Assembly: GCA_963833585.1 (NCBI GenBank) | Contig: CAWHYF010000003.1 | Coordinates: 372,001 to 436,000 of the forward strand | Origin: Bog-756 sp963833585 | GTDB taxonomy: Bacteria > Actinomycetota > Acidimicrobiia > Acidimicrobiales > RAAP-2 | Reading direction: 5' to 3' | DNA: 64,000 nt | Notes under the pieces: generated by a model | Seen by the model: only the letters and a program-made list of their open reading frames with translations | Database searches by the model: none | Told to the model about the DNA's origin: nothing | Part shown: piece after piece, positions 52,872 to 61,072 of the stretch | Position numbering within the stretch: position 1 is the first letter of the stretch | Layout of the letters: every line of letters begins with the position of its first letter | Made by a program: the position numbers and the translations under genes

Positions 52872-53539
52872 GCCGACTCCTGGATGGGCCCGAATACGAC
52901 GATGCCGAGGGCCAGGTAGACGGCGTCGAACACCACCAGGAGGCGGAGCCACGGGGCCCCGTCCGACGCCGTGCCCCCGGCCAGGGCGGCCTGCCAGATG
53001 CGGGTGCCGGCCAGCAGCACCGGTGCCGCGATGGGCAGGAAGAGGAAGGGCAACAGCGTCTCCCGCACCCGGAGTCCGGCCGACAGGGCGCCGTACAGGG
53101 AGCCGGTGGCCGCCAGCCCGACGGTACCGAGCAGGCAGGAGGCGGCGATCAACCAGGGCACCTCGATCCGGGCCCCGTAGAGCAGCACGACGCCGGCCCC
53201 CAGGACGATCTCCAGCAGCACCAGCTGGGCGGCCACCGCCGCCGACTTGCCCAGGAACAGGCCGGCCGGATCCAGTCCTGACAGTCGGAGTCCGTCCCGG
53301 GCCCCGTCCACCGACTCCACCGACACGCTCCGCTGGACGGCCAGCACCGTACAGAACAGGACCGCCACCCAGAAGAGCCCGGGGGCACCCTTGGCCATGA
53401 GCGCCCGGTCGGGCCCGAGCGCAAAGGCGAACAACACCAGGGCGACGATCCCGAACGGCGCCACCTGGGACACTCCCACCCGGGACCTGGCCTCGATGCG
53501 GAGGTCCTTGCCCGCCACCAGAAGTGAGTCACGCCACAT
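52868..53539 (-). CDS. ccmB: Haem ABC transporter permease CcmB
   Basis: 223 residues with six helices; AKDLRIEARSR-type N-terminus (KDLRIEARSRVGV), SVESVDGARDGLRLSGLDP and FLFLPIAAPVLLAGTRIW are typical of CcmB. It pairs with the CcmA ATPase, whose coding end it overlaps by 11 bases, to drive release of holo-CcmE. ATG start at 53539. Confidence 0.9.
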   Translation of the reverse strand: MWRDSLLVAGKDLRIEARSRVGVSQVAPFGIVALVLFAFALGPDRALMAKGAPGLFWVAVLFCTVLAVQRSVSVESVDGARDGLRLSGLDPAGLFLGKSAAVAAQLVLLEIVLGAGVVLLYGARIEVPWLIAASCLLGTVGLAATGSLYGALSAGLRVRETLLPFLFLPIAAPVLLAGTRIWQAALAGGTASDGAPWLRLLVVFDAVYLALGIVVFGPIQESA

Positions 53540-54455
53540 GGGCCACCTCCCCGGCCGGGAGTTCCGTGGCCACCCCTCCGATGGGCTCCCCCACCGGTTC
53601 GCCGGCTCTGTCCGAGTCGGCGGTCCGGGACGGGTGGGCGGCGCAGTCGAGGTGGTCGGCTCCGCGGTCGGCGGCCAGCCCGGCGACCGCGGGTGAGGGG
53701 GGCGGGGCGGATGACGACCGGGCCGGGGCCGGGGACGGAGCCGGGGACGGAGCCGGGGACGGAGCCGGGGACGGAGCCGGGGCCGGCGCCAGCGACCGCC
53801 GTCCGGTCACCCGGCCGCCCGTCACGGTGACCGCCCGTTCGGCCAGACGCTCGACGAACCCGGCCTCGTGAGAGGCGATGACCACGGTGACCCCGGCCGC
53901 ACCCGCATCGCCGATGAGTTGGTCGAGGGTGTCACGGGCTGAGGCGTCCAGCCCGGCGTGCGGCTCGTCCAGCAGCCACAGCTCGGGCCATCGCGCCGTG
54001 AGCACGGCCAGGGCCACCCGTCGACGCTGTCCCGCCGAGAGCTTGGAGGCGGGGGTCTTGAGGAGCCGGCCGGCGAGGCCCCAACGGTCGCATGCCCCCG
54101 CGATGCGGTCGGTGTCGGCCCCGGAGGCCCGCACCGAGAACCTCAGGTTCTCCCGGACGGTGAGATCGTCATAGAGGTGGGAGGCGTGGGACAGAAGTCC
54201 GACCCGCCGACGCACCCGGTTCCGGTGGCGGATGGGATCGAGCCCCAGCACCAGGGCCTCTCCCGAGGCCAGCGGTACCAGGCCGGCGCAGACCCGGAGG
54301 AGACTGGTCTTGCCTGCCCCGTTGGGTCCCTCCACCAGCACCGTCTCCCCCACCTGGACCTCGAGGTCGACCCCGGCGAGCAGGGGGAACCGTCCCGACA
54401 GCGCGACAGCGTCGTGGAGGAGAATTGCCGGGTGGGGGTGGACTGGGGGGGCCAT
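53529..54455 (-). CDS. ccmA: Haem ABC transporter ATP-binding protein CcmA
   Basis: 308 residues. Walker A is EGPNGAGKTSLL, signature KLSAGQRRRVALA, Walker B LWLLDEPHAGLD, and H-loop VVIASHE. The CcmA core (about 205 residues) is followed by an unusual ~85-residue tail, beginning APAPAPSPAPSPAPSP and derived from a 12-bp tandem repeat. The tail is probably disordered. CcmA hydrolyses ATP to release holo-CcmE. It begins the tight ccmABCDE set; ccdA lies 116 bases upstream. Confidence 0.9.
   Translation of the reverse strand: MAPPVHPHPAILLHDAVALSGRFPLLAGVDLEVQVGETVLVEGPNGAGKTSLLRVCAGLVPLASGEALVLGLDPIRHRNRVRRRVGLLSHASHLYDDLTVRENLRFSVRASGADTDRIAGACDRWGLAGRLLKTPASKLSAGQRRRVALAVLTARWPELWLLDEPHAGLDASARDTLDQLIGDAGAAGVTVVIASHEAGFVERLAERAVTVTGGRVTGRRSLAPAPAPSPAPSPAPSPAPSPAPARSSSAPPPSPAVAGLAADRGADHLDCAAHPSRTADSDRAGEPVGEPIGGVATELPAGEVAHVA
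53731..53778. repeat. 12-bp tandem repeat in the ccmA 3' end
   Basis: Four exact copies of GGGGACGGAGCC (53731, 53743, 53755, 53767) encode the Pro-Ala-Pro-Ser repeat. Degenerate copies flank them. The copy number is likely variable. Confidence 0.92.
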
Positions 54456-54571
54456 GGCCGCCCTCCATGGTACGGGGGCCGGCTCTCGGGAGCCAGGCGG
54501 GAGCCGGGTCCGGGCAGGGTCCGAACGGTGGCCCGTGTCGAGGGGCCCGCCGGCCCGGCCGGAGGGTCGGT

Positions 54572-55519
54572 TCAGCTCACCGAGAGCCGGTCGAGATGCA
54601 GGTCATGCAGCCACCTCGAGATGTGGGCGGAGACCACGTCGACGTGCCCGGTCAGCAGCAGGATTCCGAACGCCACCAGGATGGCGCCCCCCACCAGGTC
54701 CACCCAGCGCAGGCGGCCCCGGACCCGGGCCAGCATGTCGGTCATCCGGCCGAAGGCCAATCCGGAGAGGAGGAACGGGACTCCGAGGCCGAGTGAGTAG
54801 GCCAGCAGGAGGGCGATCCCTCCGGCTGCGGATCCACCCGTCCCGGCCGCCAGAGCCAGCACACTGGCCAGCACGGGTCCGATGCACGGTGTCCAGGCGA
54901 ACGCGAACGCCATGCCCATGATCGGGGGAGCCCAGACACCGAGTGCGGATGGCCGCACAACGAAGCGCTTCTCCCCGGAAAAGGCCATCGGCATGGGCAG
55001 ACCGGCGGCCATGGCCACCAAGAGGGCACCGAACGCCACGATCAGGATGCCGGAAACCGTCTCCAAGGAGCGCTGATGGGTCAGGAACAGCCGCCCCAAG
55101 GCCGAGGCCGAGGCCCCGAGAATGGTGAACACAACGGTGAATCCGGCGATGAAGGCCAGGATCCCCCGGAGCAGGCGGGCGCGCTCCGAGCGGAGCTCGG
55201 CCGGAAGTATCCCGCCGTCGCGGTGGATCTCGTCCCCGGCGGTGGCCGTCGCCGTCGCCGCCGCCATCGGCCCTGCCGGTGTCGACCCCAACGGGGACCC
55301 GGGGCCGCCGGTGGCGACGACCCGTTCCTCCGGCGTCGGGGAAGCCGATCGAGGCGCGTCCTGGAGCGCGCTCAACTCGGCCGCCGAGAGGCCCGAGACC
55401 ATCGACAGGTAGGCCGGGACCAACGGCAGGACACACGGTGAGAGGAAGGACAGCATCCCGGCACCGAAGGCCACCAACAGACCGAGCGGGTCGGCTCGGA
55501 TGGCGGCCGGGTCGAACAT
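54572..55519 (-). CDS. ccdA: Thiol-disulfide transmembrane transporter CcdA
   Basis: 315 residues with six helices; redox Cys in LSFLSPCVLPLVPAYL and AWTPCIGPVLASVLALA. A long Pro/Ala-rich loop (about 50-110) separates helix 1 from the rest, making it longer than typical CcdA (~230). It passes electrons from cytoplasmic thioredoxin to CcmG and CcmH for cytochrome c maturation. It lies six bases from gmd. Confidence 0.9.
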   Translation of the reverse strand: MFDPAAIRADPLGLLVAFGAGMLSFLSPCVLPLVPAYLSMVSGLSAAELSALQDAPRSASPTPEERVVATGGPGSPLGSTPAGPMAAATATATAGDEIHRDGGILPAELRSERARLLRGILAFIAGFTVVFTILGASASALGRLFLTHQRSLETVSGILIVAFGALLVAMAAGLPMPMAFSGEKRFVVRPSALGVWAPPIMGMAFAFAWTPCIGPVLASVLALAAGTGGSAAGGIALLLAYSLGLGVPFLLSGLAFGRMTDMLARVRGRLRWVDLVGGAILVAFGILLLTGHVDVVSAHISRWLHDLHLDRLSVS

Positions 55520-55525
55520 GGCCGG

Positions 55526-56497
55526 CTAGGCCAGCTGGCTCTTCACCAGCGCCAGGTCGGCCTCGACCATCATCTGCACCAGCGAGGGGAAGTCGACCTC
55601 ACGGTGCCATGCCAGGGTGGACTCGGCCTTGGCCGGGTCCCCCACCAGCAGGTCCACCTCGGCCGGCCGTAGGAACCGCTCGTCGATGAACACATGACGC
55701 TCCCAGTCCAGATCGACGGCGGCGAAGGCCAGCTCCACCAGCTCCTTGACCGAGTGGGTCTGGCCGGTGGCCACCACATAGTCGTCGGGACGGTCCTGCT
55801 GGAGCATCATCCACATGGCCCGCACGTAGTCGGCCGCGAAGCCCCAGTCCCGCTGGGCGTCGAGGTTGCCCAAGGCCAGCTTCTCGTCGATCCCCGCCTT
55901 GATTCGGGCCACGCCATGAGTGACCTTGCGGGTCACGAACTCCAGACCCCGTCGGGGGGACTCGTGGTTGAACAGGATCCCGGAGCTGGCGTGGAGGTCG
56001 TAGCTCTCGCGGTAGTTGACCGTGATCCAGTGGCCGTAGACCTTCGCCACGCCGTAGGGGCTGCGGGGATAGAACGGGGTGGACTCCTTCTGCGGCACCT
56101 CGAGCACCTTGCCGAACATCTCCGAGGAGCTGGCCTGGTAGAAGCGGATCTCCGGATCGACGATCCGGATCGCATCGAGCACCCGCGTCACCCCGAGGGC
56201 GGTCGTCTCGCCGGTCAGGACCGGCTGGTTCCACGATGTCTGGACGAACGACTGGGCGGCCAGGTTGTAGACCTCGGTGGGATGGTTGTCCCGCAGGATG
56301 TTGATCATCGACACCTCGTCGAGGAGATCACCGGCCACCAGGGTGAGCCGGTCCTGGATGTGGGCGATGCGCTCGAAGTTGAGGGTGCTCGAACGGCGCA
56401 CCATGCCACAGACCTCGTACCCCTGGTCCAGGAGGAATTCAGCCAGGTACGAGCCGTCCTGGCCGGTGATGCCGGTGATCAGTGCTCGTTTCGCCAT
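55526..56497 (-). CDS. gmd: GDP-mannose 4,6-dehydratase
   Basis: 323 residues of the extended SDR fold: GITGQDGSYLAEFLLDQGY (NADP-binding), NLAAQSFVQTSWNQP, the catalytic SSSEMFG and Y-x3-K in YGVAKVYGH, then GNLDAQRDWGFAADYVRAMW. It converts GDP-mannose to GDP-4-keto-6-deoxymannose, the precursor of fucose, rhamnose or perosamine in surface glycans. It precedes ccdA in the same direction, which seems to be readthrough rather than functional linkage. Confidence 0.92.
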   Translation of the reverse strand: MAKRALITGITGQDGSYLAEFLLDQGYEVCGMVRRSSTLNFERIAHIQDRLTLVAGDLLDEVSMINILRDNHPTEVYNLAAQSFVQTSWNQPVLTGETTALGVTRVLDAIRIVDPEIRFYQASSSEMFGKVLEVPQKESTPFYPRSPYGVAKVYGHWITVNYRESYDLHASSGILFNHESPRRGLEFVTRKVTHGVARIKAGIDEKLALGNLDAQRDWGFAADYVRAMWMMLQQDRPDDYVVATGQTHSVKELVELAFAAVDLDWERHVFIDERFLRPAEVDLLVGDPAKAESTLAWHREVDFPSLVQMMVEADLALVKSQLA

Positions 56498-56516
56498 GCG
56501 GTGGGCTCCTCGGGTG

Positions 56517-57389
56517 TCAGTTCGGTTGCGTGTCGGGTGCGGCCGGCTCGTCGTCAGGTGGGACCTGCCAGGCCGGCGGCCGCTTCTCGATGAAAGCGGC
56601 GATCCCCTCGGCCGCCTCGGCGGTCTGGCTGGTCACCGTGAGCATGGCGTGGAGGTACGGCAAGGCCTCGGTCGCCGCCGAGTCCAGCACAGCGTAGAAC
56701 GATTCGCGACCCATCCTCATGACACCCGGCGGCTTGGAGGCCAGCACGCCGCACAGCTCGGCCACGGCGCCATCCAGCTGGTCGTGCGGAACCACCCTGG
56801 TCACGAAGCCGATCCGCTCGGCCTCGGCGGCCCCCACCACCCGGCTGGTCAGGCAGAGCTCCAGCGCCTTCTTGGCGGGCATGGAACGGAGCATGGGGAC
56901 CGTCACCATGTAGGGCCAGAGTCCCACGTTCAGCTCCGGGGCGCCGAAGCGGGCCTGCTCCGAGGCGACCACCATGTCGCAGGCCAGGGCCAGGCCGAAC
57001 CCGCCGGCCATGGCCCATCCCTGGACGCGGGCGATGGTCGGCTTCCCCAGGTGCCAGAGCTCCTCGAAGAGATGGGCCAGCCACCCACGGGCCAGGTGGT
57101 GCTGCGCGTACTCGTCGGTGACTCCCCCGGGATCCCGGGGCGCCATGCCCGAGAGGTCGGCTCCGGCACAGAAGGCCTGGTCACCGGCGCCCGTCAGCAC
57201 CACCACCCGGACACCCGGATCGTCCTTGGCCCTGGCCACCTCCCGCCGCAAGCCGGCGATGACCTCCCAGGTCATGGCGTTGCGACGCTCGGGCCGATCG
57301 ATGGTCAGCGTGAGGACCGATCCCTGGAGCCCGACCAGCAGGTCGTCGGCCGCGGTCTCGGGTGGTTCGGAGGGCACGGGAGCGGGCAC
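56517..57389 (-). CDS. Enoyl-CoA hydratase/isomerase family protein
   Basis: 290 residues of a crotonase fold: ERRNAMTWEVI, AFCAGADLSGM (oxyanion hole), and VQGWAMAGGFGLALACDMVVASE. Where the second catalytic Glu of classic hydratases falls, the sequence reads PELNVGLWPYM; the first, in the AGGFGLALACD helix, is not obvious, so exact activity (hydratase, isomerase or other) is unsure. It acts on acyl-CoAs and would feed ETF. GTG start; divergent from the glycosyltransferase. Confidence 0.82.
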   Translation of the reverse strand: MPAPVPSEPPETAADDLLVGLQGSVLTLTIDRPERRNAMTWEVIAGLRREVARAKDDPGVRVVVLTGAGDQAFCAGADLSGMAPRDPGGVTDEYAQHHLARGWLAHLFEELWHLGKPTIARVQGWAMAGGFGLALACDMVVASEQARFGAPELNVGLWPYMVTVPMLRSMPAKKALELCLTSRVVGAAEAERIGFVTRVVPHDQLDGAVAELCGVLASKPPGVMRMGRESFYAVLDSAATEALPYLHAMLTVTSQTAEAAEGIAAFIEKRPPAWQVPPDDEPAAPDTQPN

Positions 57390-57512
57390 CGGATGACGCT
57401 AACCCGACGAGGACGGCACTGTCCGATCCACGGGCGCCGGCCCGCCACCGCCGACCCCGGGCCTGCGACCGCGTTCGGTGGTCCCGCCCACCTCCCAACG
57501 GTCCCGCATCGG

Positions 57513-58582
57513 ATGGTGACCGCTACGGTGACCCCATTCCCACGGCAGCCTTCCTCTCCTTCCGCCTCGGCGGCTCCGACGGCGTGGCGATCGAGGCCGC
57601 CAAATGGCAACGGGCGCTGGCCTTGTTGGGATTCGCCACCTACACCGTGGCCGGTGACGGCCCGGTCGACCACCGGCTGCCCGGACTGGCCATCGGGGCC
57701 GAGCACCCACCCACTCGGTCGGAGCTGACGACGGCACTGGAACGCGCCGACCTGGTGGTCGTGGAGAATCTGTGCTCACTGCCCCTCAATCCCCGGGCCT
57801 CCGCCGTGGTGGCGGCCACCCTGGCCGGCCGGCCGGCGATCCTCCACCACCATGATCTGCCGTGGCAGCGACCGGCCTACGTCCACCACCCCCCGCCGGC
57901 CTCTGATCCGCGGTGGCGACACGTGACCATCAACGAGCTCAGCCGTCGGCAGTTGGGCAACCGGGGCATGACCGCCACCACCGTGTACAACGCCTTCGCG
58001 GTCGAACCTCCGGACGGAGGAGTTGACGGTCCTGCGGAGCGGGACGTGGCCCGTCGCCGGCTCGGCCTGGACCCGCGCCAGCGTCTGGTCCTCCAGCCGA
58101 CCCGGGCCATCCCCCGCAAGAACGTGGCCGGCGGACTCGACGTGGCCGCCCGCCTGGGTGCCACCTTCTGGTTGCTGGGGCCGCCGGAGGACGGCTTCGG
58201 GGCGACGCTCGCCGACCTGGTGGCGTCGGCCCGGTGCCCGGTGGTCCTGGGATCGCCGGGAGGTGGGGCTCCTCCGGCGGTCGAGCACGCCTACCAGGCG
58301 TGCGACGTCGTGGTGCTTCCCTCCACCTGGGAAGGGTTCGGCAATCCGACCATCGAGTCAGTGGTCCACCGCCGACCCCTGGCCATCGGGCCGTACCCGG
58401 TGGCCCGAGAACTGGCCGCCTTCGGGTTCGACTGGTTCGGGCTGGACGAGACCGACCGGCTGGGGAGGTGGCTCGACCATCCCCAGACCAGCCTGCTGGA
58501 TCGCAATCTCGAGGTGGCGTCGGCGCATTTCTCCCTTTCCGATCTACCCGACCGGATCGCCCGAGTGCTGCCGCCCCTGTGA
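57513..58582 (+). CDS. Glycosyltransferase family protein (GT-B; start obscured by probable frameshift)
   Basis: About 355 residues. The N-terminus FLSFRLGGSDGVAIEAAKWQRAL is typical of GT4-like transferases with a G-G loop. The donor site is NPTIESVVHRRPLAIG with the preceding VVLPSTWEGFG. The downstream frame has no usable start after 57362, which lies inside the divergent gene. A frame with ATG 57513 (VTATVTPF) joins smoothly if one C is added in CCCCATTCCC (57532-57540). So a one-base loss is suspected. It probably transfers a hexose to a surface glycan or glycolipid. Confidence 0.72.
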
Positions 58583-58586
58583 GGCC

Positions 58587-58614
58587 GGGCCGGACGGGCC
58601 GGGCCGGACGGGCC
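58587..58614. repeat. Direct 14-bp duplication after the glycosyltransferase
   Basis: GGGCCGGACGGGCC occurs twice in tandem (58587-58600, 58601-58614), four bases after the stop. Each unit can fold on itself (GGGCC / GGCC-type pairing), so it may also work as a terminator. Confidence 0.6.
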
Positions 58615-58675
58615 GGACCGGGTCGGAGCGGTGTAGGTCCCAAGGTGATTTCGGTCCCCTACTACGCTGGTCGCC

Positions 58676-59368
58676 ATGGCCGACTCATTGATCGATGCTG
58701 TCGCGGGCGCCCCTGACCGGCGATCCACCGCCAGCGGCGGCCGACGGCTGACCGCCGACGCCCGCCGGCGGCAGCTGTTCGACGTTGCCCTTTCGCTGTT
58801 CGCCCAGCACGGATACGCCGCCACCACCATGGACGACATCGCCGAGGCGGCCGGGGTCACCAAGCCGCTGGTGTACCAACACTTCGAGTCGAAGCGGGCG
58901 CTCTACCTCGAGCTGATGGACGTGTTCTCCCGGGAGCTGGTCACCGACATCGTGAAGGCCACGGCGGAGGCGCCGGGACCCCGTCAGCAGGTCGAGTTGG
59001 GCTTCGCCGCCTATTTCGAACTCATGCTCGGGAACGAAGAGGCCTTCCGGCTGCTCTACGGCCGGGGTGCGCCCGACGATCCGGAACTCGGGGAAGCCCT
59101 CCGCCGGGTGGAGGGGACCCTGGCCCGGGCCATCGACTCCCTGATCGACGCCGGTCTGGACCCCGAACACCGCTTGCTGCTGGCCCACGCCGTCGTGGGC
59201 ATGGCCGAGGGAGCCAGCCGACACTGGTTGGATGCCAGGCGGGCGGACCCCGACACCGCCGGCCCGACCATCACCGACCAGGACGATCGGGACGCCGAAG
59301 CCAAACGACTGGCAACCCGACTGGCCGACTTCGCCTGGGCCGGGCTGCGCCAGGTCCACCGCATCTGA
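58676..59368 (+). CDS. TetR/AcrR-family transcriptional regulator
   Basis: 230 residues. The HTH (about 30-75) contains ADARRRQLFDVALSLFAQHGY, then TTMDDIAEAAGVTKPLVYQHFESKRALY, the TetR signature. An alpha-helical C-terminal ligand domain follows (about 85-220). ATG start. The upstream 93 bases contain two GGTCCC boxes, a possible operator. No adjacent efflux or metabolic target is apparent, so the ligand is unknown. Confidence 0.9.
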   Translation: MADSLIDAVAGAPDRRSTASGGRRLTADARRRQLFDVALSLFAQHGYAATTMDDIAEAAGVTKPLVYQHFESKRALYLELMDVFSRELVTDIVKATAEAPGPRQQVELGFAAYFELMLGNEEAFRLLYGRGAPDDPELGEALRRVEGTLARAIDSLIDAGLDPEHRLLLAHAVVGMAEGASRHWLDARRADPDTAGPTITDQDDRDAEAKRLATRLADFAWAGLRQVHRI

Positions 59369-59428
59369 TCGCCGCCCGGTCCACCGCATCTGAACGGCCG
59401 CCCGCACATCTGAACGGCCGCCACCGCC
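59354..59428. repeat. Imperfect duplications of the tetR 3' end
   Basis: GTCCACCGCATCTGA and the following CGCCGCCC segment recur: at the true stop (about 59354), again near 59379 with a second in-frame-looking CATCTGA, and a shorter CACATCTGAACGGCCGCC near 59405. They look like slippage copies of the coding end. Confidence 0.7.
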
Positions 59429-59486
59429 GAGGCCCACCGAGGGAACGGTCGTCGACGAGTTCCCGCCCGGCTCCGTCGCTGAACGG

Positions 59487-60347
59487 TCAGGCGCTCACCT
59501 CGCCGGCGACGACAGGCTGATTGGCACTCTGGACCACCCCTCCGGCCTGCTCGGCGGTGATGGCAAAGGCCTGCACCGAACCAACCCCTGCCACGCTGAA
59601 GGGAACCACCGACGGGTGCGGTCCGAGCAGGCCGAGTGAGATGGTCCTTCCGCCGATGACCCCCCACAACTGGTAGGTCTTGCCCGAGCTCAGGGCACGG
59701 AGACGATCGCCGTCGACGAAACCGGTTCCGGCCGCAGTCAGCACCACGGTCACCTTGGTGGTCGCCGGCGAGGTGGCCGGCGAGGTGAGCTCCACCTGCT
59801 TGGTCGAGGGCTGCCGCAGGGCCGACTGCTGGGCCGCCGAGGCCAACGGGTTGGCCTGCAACGCGCTCACCTGGTGATGGAGATGGCTGACCTGCGCGCC
59901 GAGTACCAGGGCGATGACCACGGCCGCCGCCGCCACCAGGGATGCTCCCCGGAGCAACCACCGGCTGCGTCGGCTGCCGGCGATGGGCACGACGGTCGAG
60001 CCCGGGCCTTCCTCGGTCCCGTCCTCCTCGAGGGAAGGGACCACCGGTCGCGCCCGTCGGCCGTCACCGGGCTCGAGTCGCGACGCCAACCGCTCCCAGG
60101 ACGGAGCGTCCGAAGTGCCGAGCCGGGCGGCGATCCCGTCCCACAGCCCGGCGGGCGACTCACCACCGGAGTTGGCCAGCAGACCGGCCACCTCGTGGTG
60201 CTGGGCCACCTCGATCGAGCACTTGACGCACTCACCGAGATGCCGTTCCACCCGGGCCGCCGTGTCGGGGTCCACCGCATCGAGGGCGTAGGCGCCGAGG
60301 AGCTCCTGGATCTCGCGGTGCTCGGCCACAGGAAGGTCTTCGTTCAA
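59487..60347 (-). CDS. RskA-like anti-sigma factor
   Basis: 286 residues. An N-terminal zinc anti-sigma domain has H36-x3-C40-x2-C43 (RHLGECVKC). One membrane helix (about 131-153) follows, then an extracytoplasmic RskA domain (about 185-286; KTYQLWGVIGGRTISLGLLG). It should hold the ECF sigma factor at the membrane until regulated proteolysis. A TTG start at 60347 overlaps the sigma stop (TTGA), so the pair is coupled. SigK/RskA is the closest described system. Confidence 0.87.
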   Translation of the reverse strand: MNEDLPVAEHREIQELLGAYALDAVDPDTAARVERHLGECVKCSIEVAQHHEVAGLLANSGGESPAGLWDGIAARLGTSDAPSWERLASRLEPGDGRRARPVVPSLEEDGTEEGPGSTVVPIAGSRRSRWLLRGASLVAAAAVVIALVLGAQVSHLHHQVSALQANPLASAAQQSALRQPSTKQVELTSPATSPATTKVTVVLTAAGTGFVDGDRLRALSSGKTYQLWGVIGGRTISLGLLGPHPSVVPFSVAGVGSVQAFAITAEQAGGVVQSANQPVVAGEVSA

Positions 60348-60928
60348 AGCTCGGCCCCCGCAGGTTGCACGCCGCGCTCGGCCAAGTTGATGCGGAGTCG
60401 ACCGAGACCCGATCGGATGCGGCTCTTGACGGTGCCCTCCGGCTGGCGGAGCATCTCGGCCACCTCGCGGTAGGTGTGGCCGCCGAAATAGGCCAGTTCG
60501 ATGGGTTGCCGCAGCTCGTCGGGCAGCGCCCCGAGGGCCTCTTGCACCTGCTCGGCCACCGCCATGTCCCAGACCTCGCGGTCGATGTCGTACCCGGCCG
60601 TGGCGGTCTCGCGGGAGGTCTTCTCCTCGCGTCTTCGGCGGGACTCCTCGGAGCGCACATGGTCCACCGACTTGCCGTGGGTCCGGGCCAGCAGGAAGGA
60701 ACGCAGCGTTCCCCGCTGGGCGTCGAACTTCTCGGGATTGTTCCAGAGGTCCAAGAAGACCTCCTGGGTCACCTCCTCGGCCGGTGGGTCGCTGCGCAGG
60801 ATCCGACGGGCGAGGGCATGCACGGCCCCGCCATGCCGGCGGTACACCTCGGCCAGGGCCTGTTCGTGCCAGCGACCGACGGCAACCACCAGGTTGGCGT
60901 CGCTCGCCTGTTCCACGTCGACCATCAC
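60344..60928 (-). CDS. ECF RNA polymerase sigma factor, SigK-like
   Basis: 194 residues. Region 2 (about 25-95) has YRRHGGAVHALARRIL, AEEVTQEVFLDLWNN and FLLARTHGKSVDHVRS. Region 4 (about 130-185) has ALPDELRQPIELAYFGGHTYREVAEML and the recognition helix PEGTVKSRIRSGL. No region 3. GTG (60928) and ATG (60925) are adjacent; a SigK-type promoter ends nine bases upstream, implying a near-leaderless transcript and autoregulation. It is coupled to an RskA-like anti-sigma factor. Confidence 0.87.
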   Translation of the reverse strand: MMVDVEQASDANLVVAVGRWHEQALAEVYRRHGGAVHALARRILRSDPPAEEVTQEVFLDLWNNPEKFDAQRGTLRSFLLARTHGKSVDHVRSEESRRRREEKTSRETATAGYDIDREVWDMAVAEQVQEALGALPDELRQPIELAYFGGHTYREVAEMLRQPEGTVKSRIRSGLGRLRINLAERGVQPAGAEL

Positions 60929-60936
60929 GAAACTGT

Positions 60937-60964
60937 ATTCGGAGCGGTCGACCGGGCCGGATGT
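60937..60964 (-). promoter_or_regulatory. SigK-type promoter of the sigma/anti-sigma operon
   Basis: On the minus strand: ACATCC (60964-60959), 16-base spacer, CCGAAT (60942-60937). The mycobacterial SigK consensus is CCATCC-N16-17-CCGAAT, so 11 of 12 element bases match. The -10 ends eight bases before the GTG start. Confidence 0.75.
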
Positions 60965-61039
60965 TGACCTTCCATCACCGATTCAGCCACCTGGCCAGGG
61001 CCGATTCCCGTTCGTCTCCTTGGAGGTGGTCAGCGGGAC

Positions 61040-61067
61040 ACATCCACTTCGCCACCCGGCGCCGAAC
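61040..61067 (+). promoter_or_regulatory. SigK-type promoter of the cupredoxin gene
   Basis: On the plus strand: ACATCC (61040-61045), 16-base spacer, CCGAAC (61062-61067). It has the same -35 and spacer length as the divergent sigma promoter and a one-base change in the -10. The -10 ends five bases before a GTG that is followed by ATG. Confidence 0.72.
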
Positions 61068-61072
61068 GCTGG

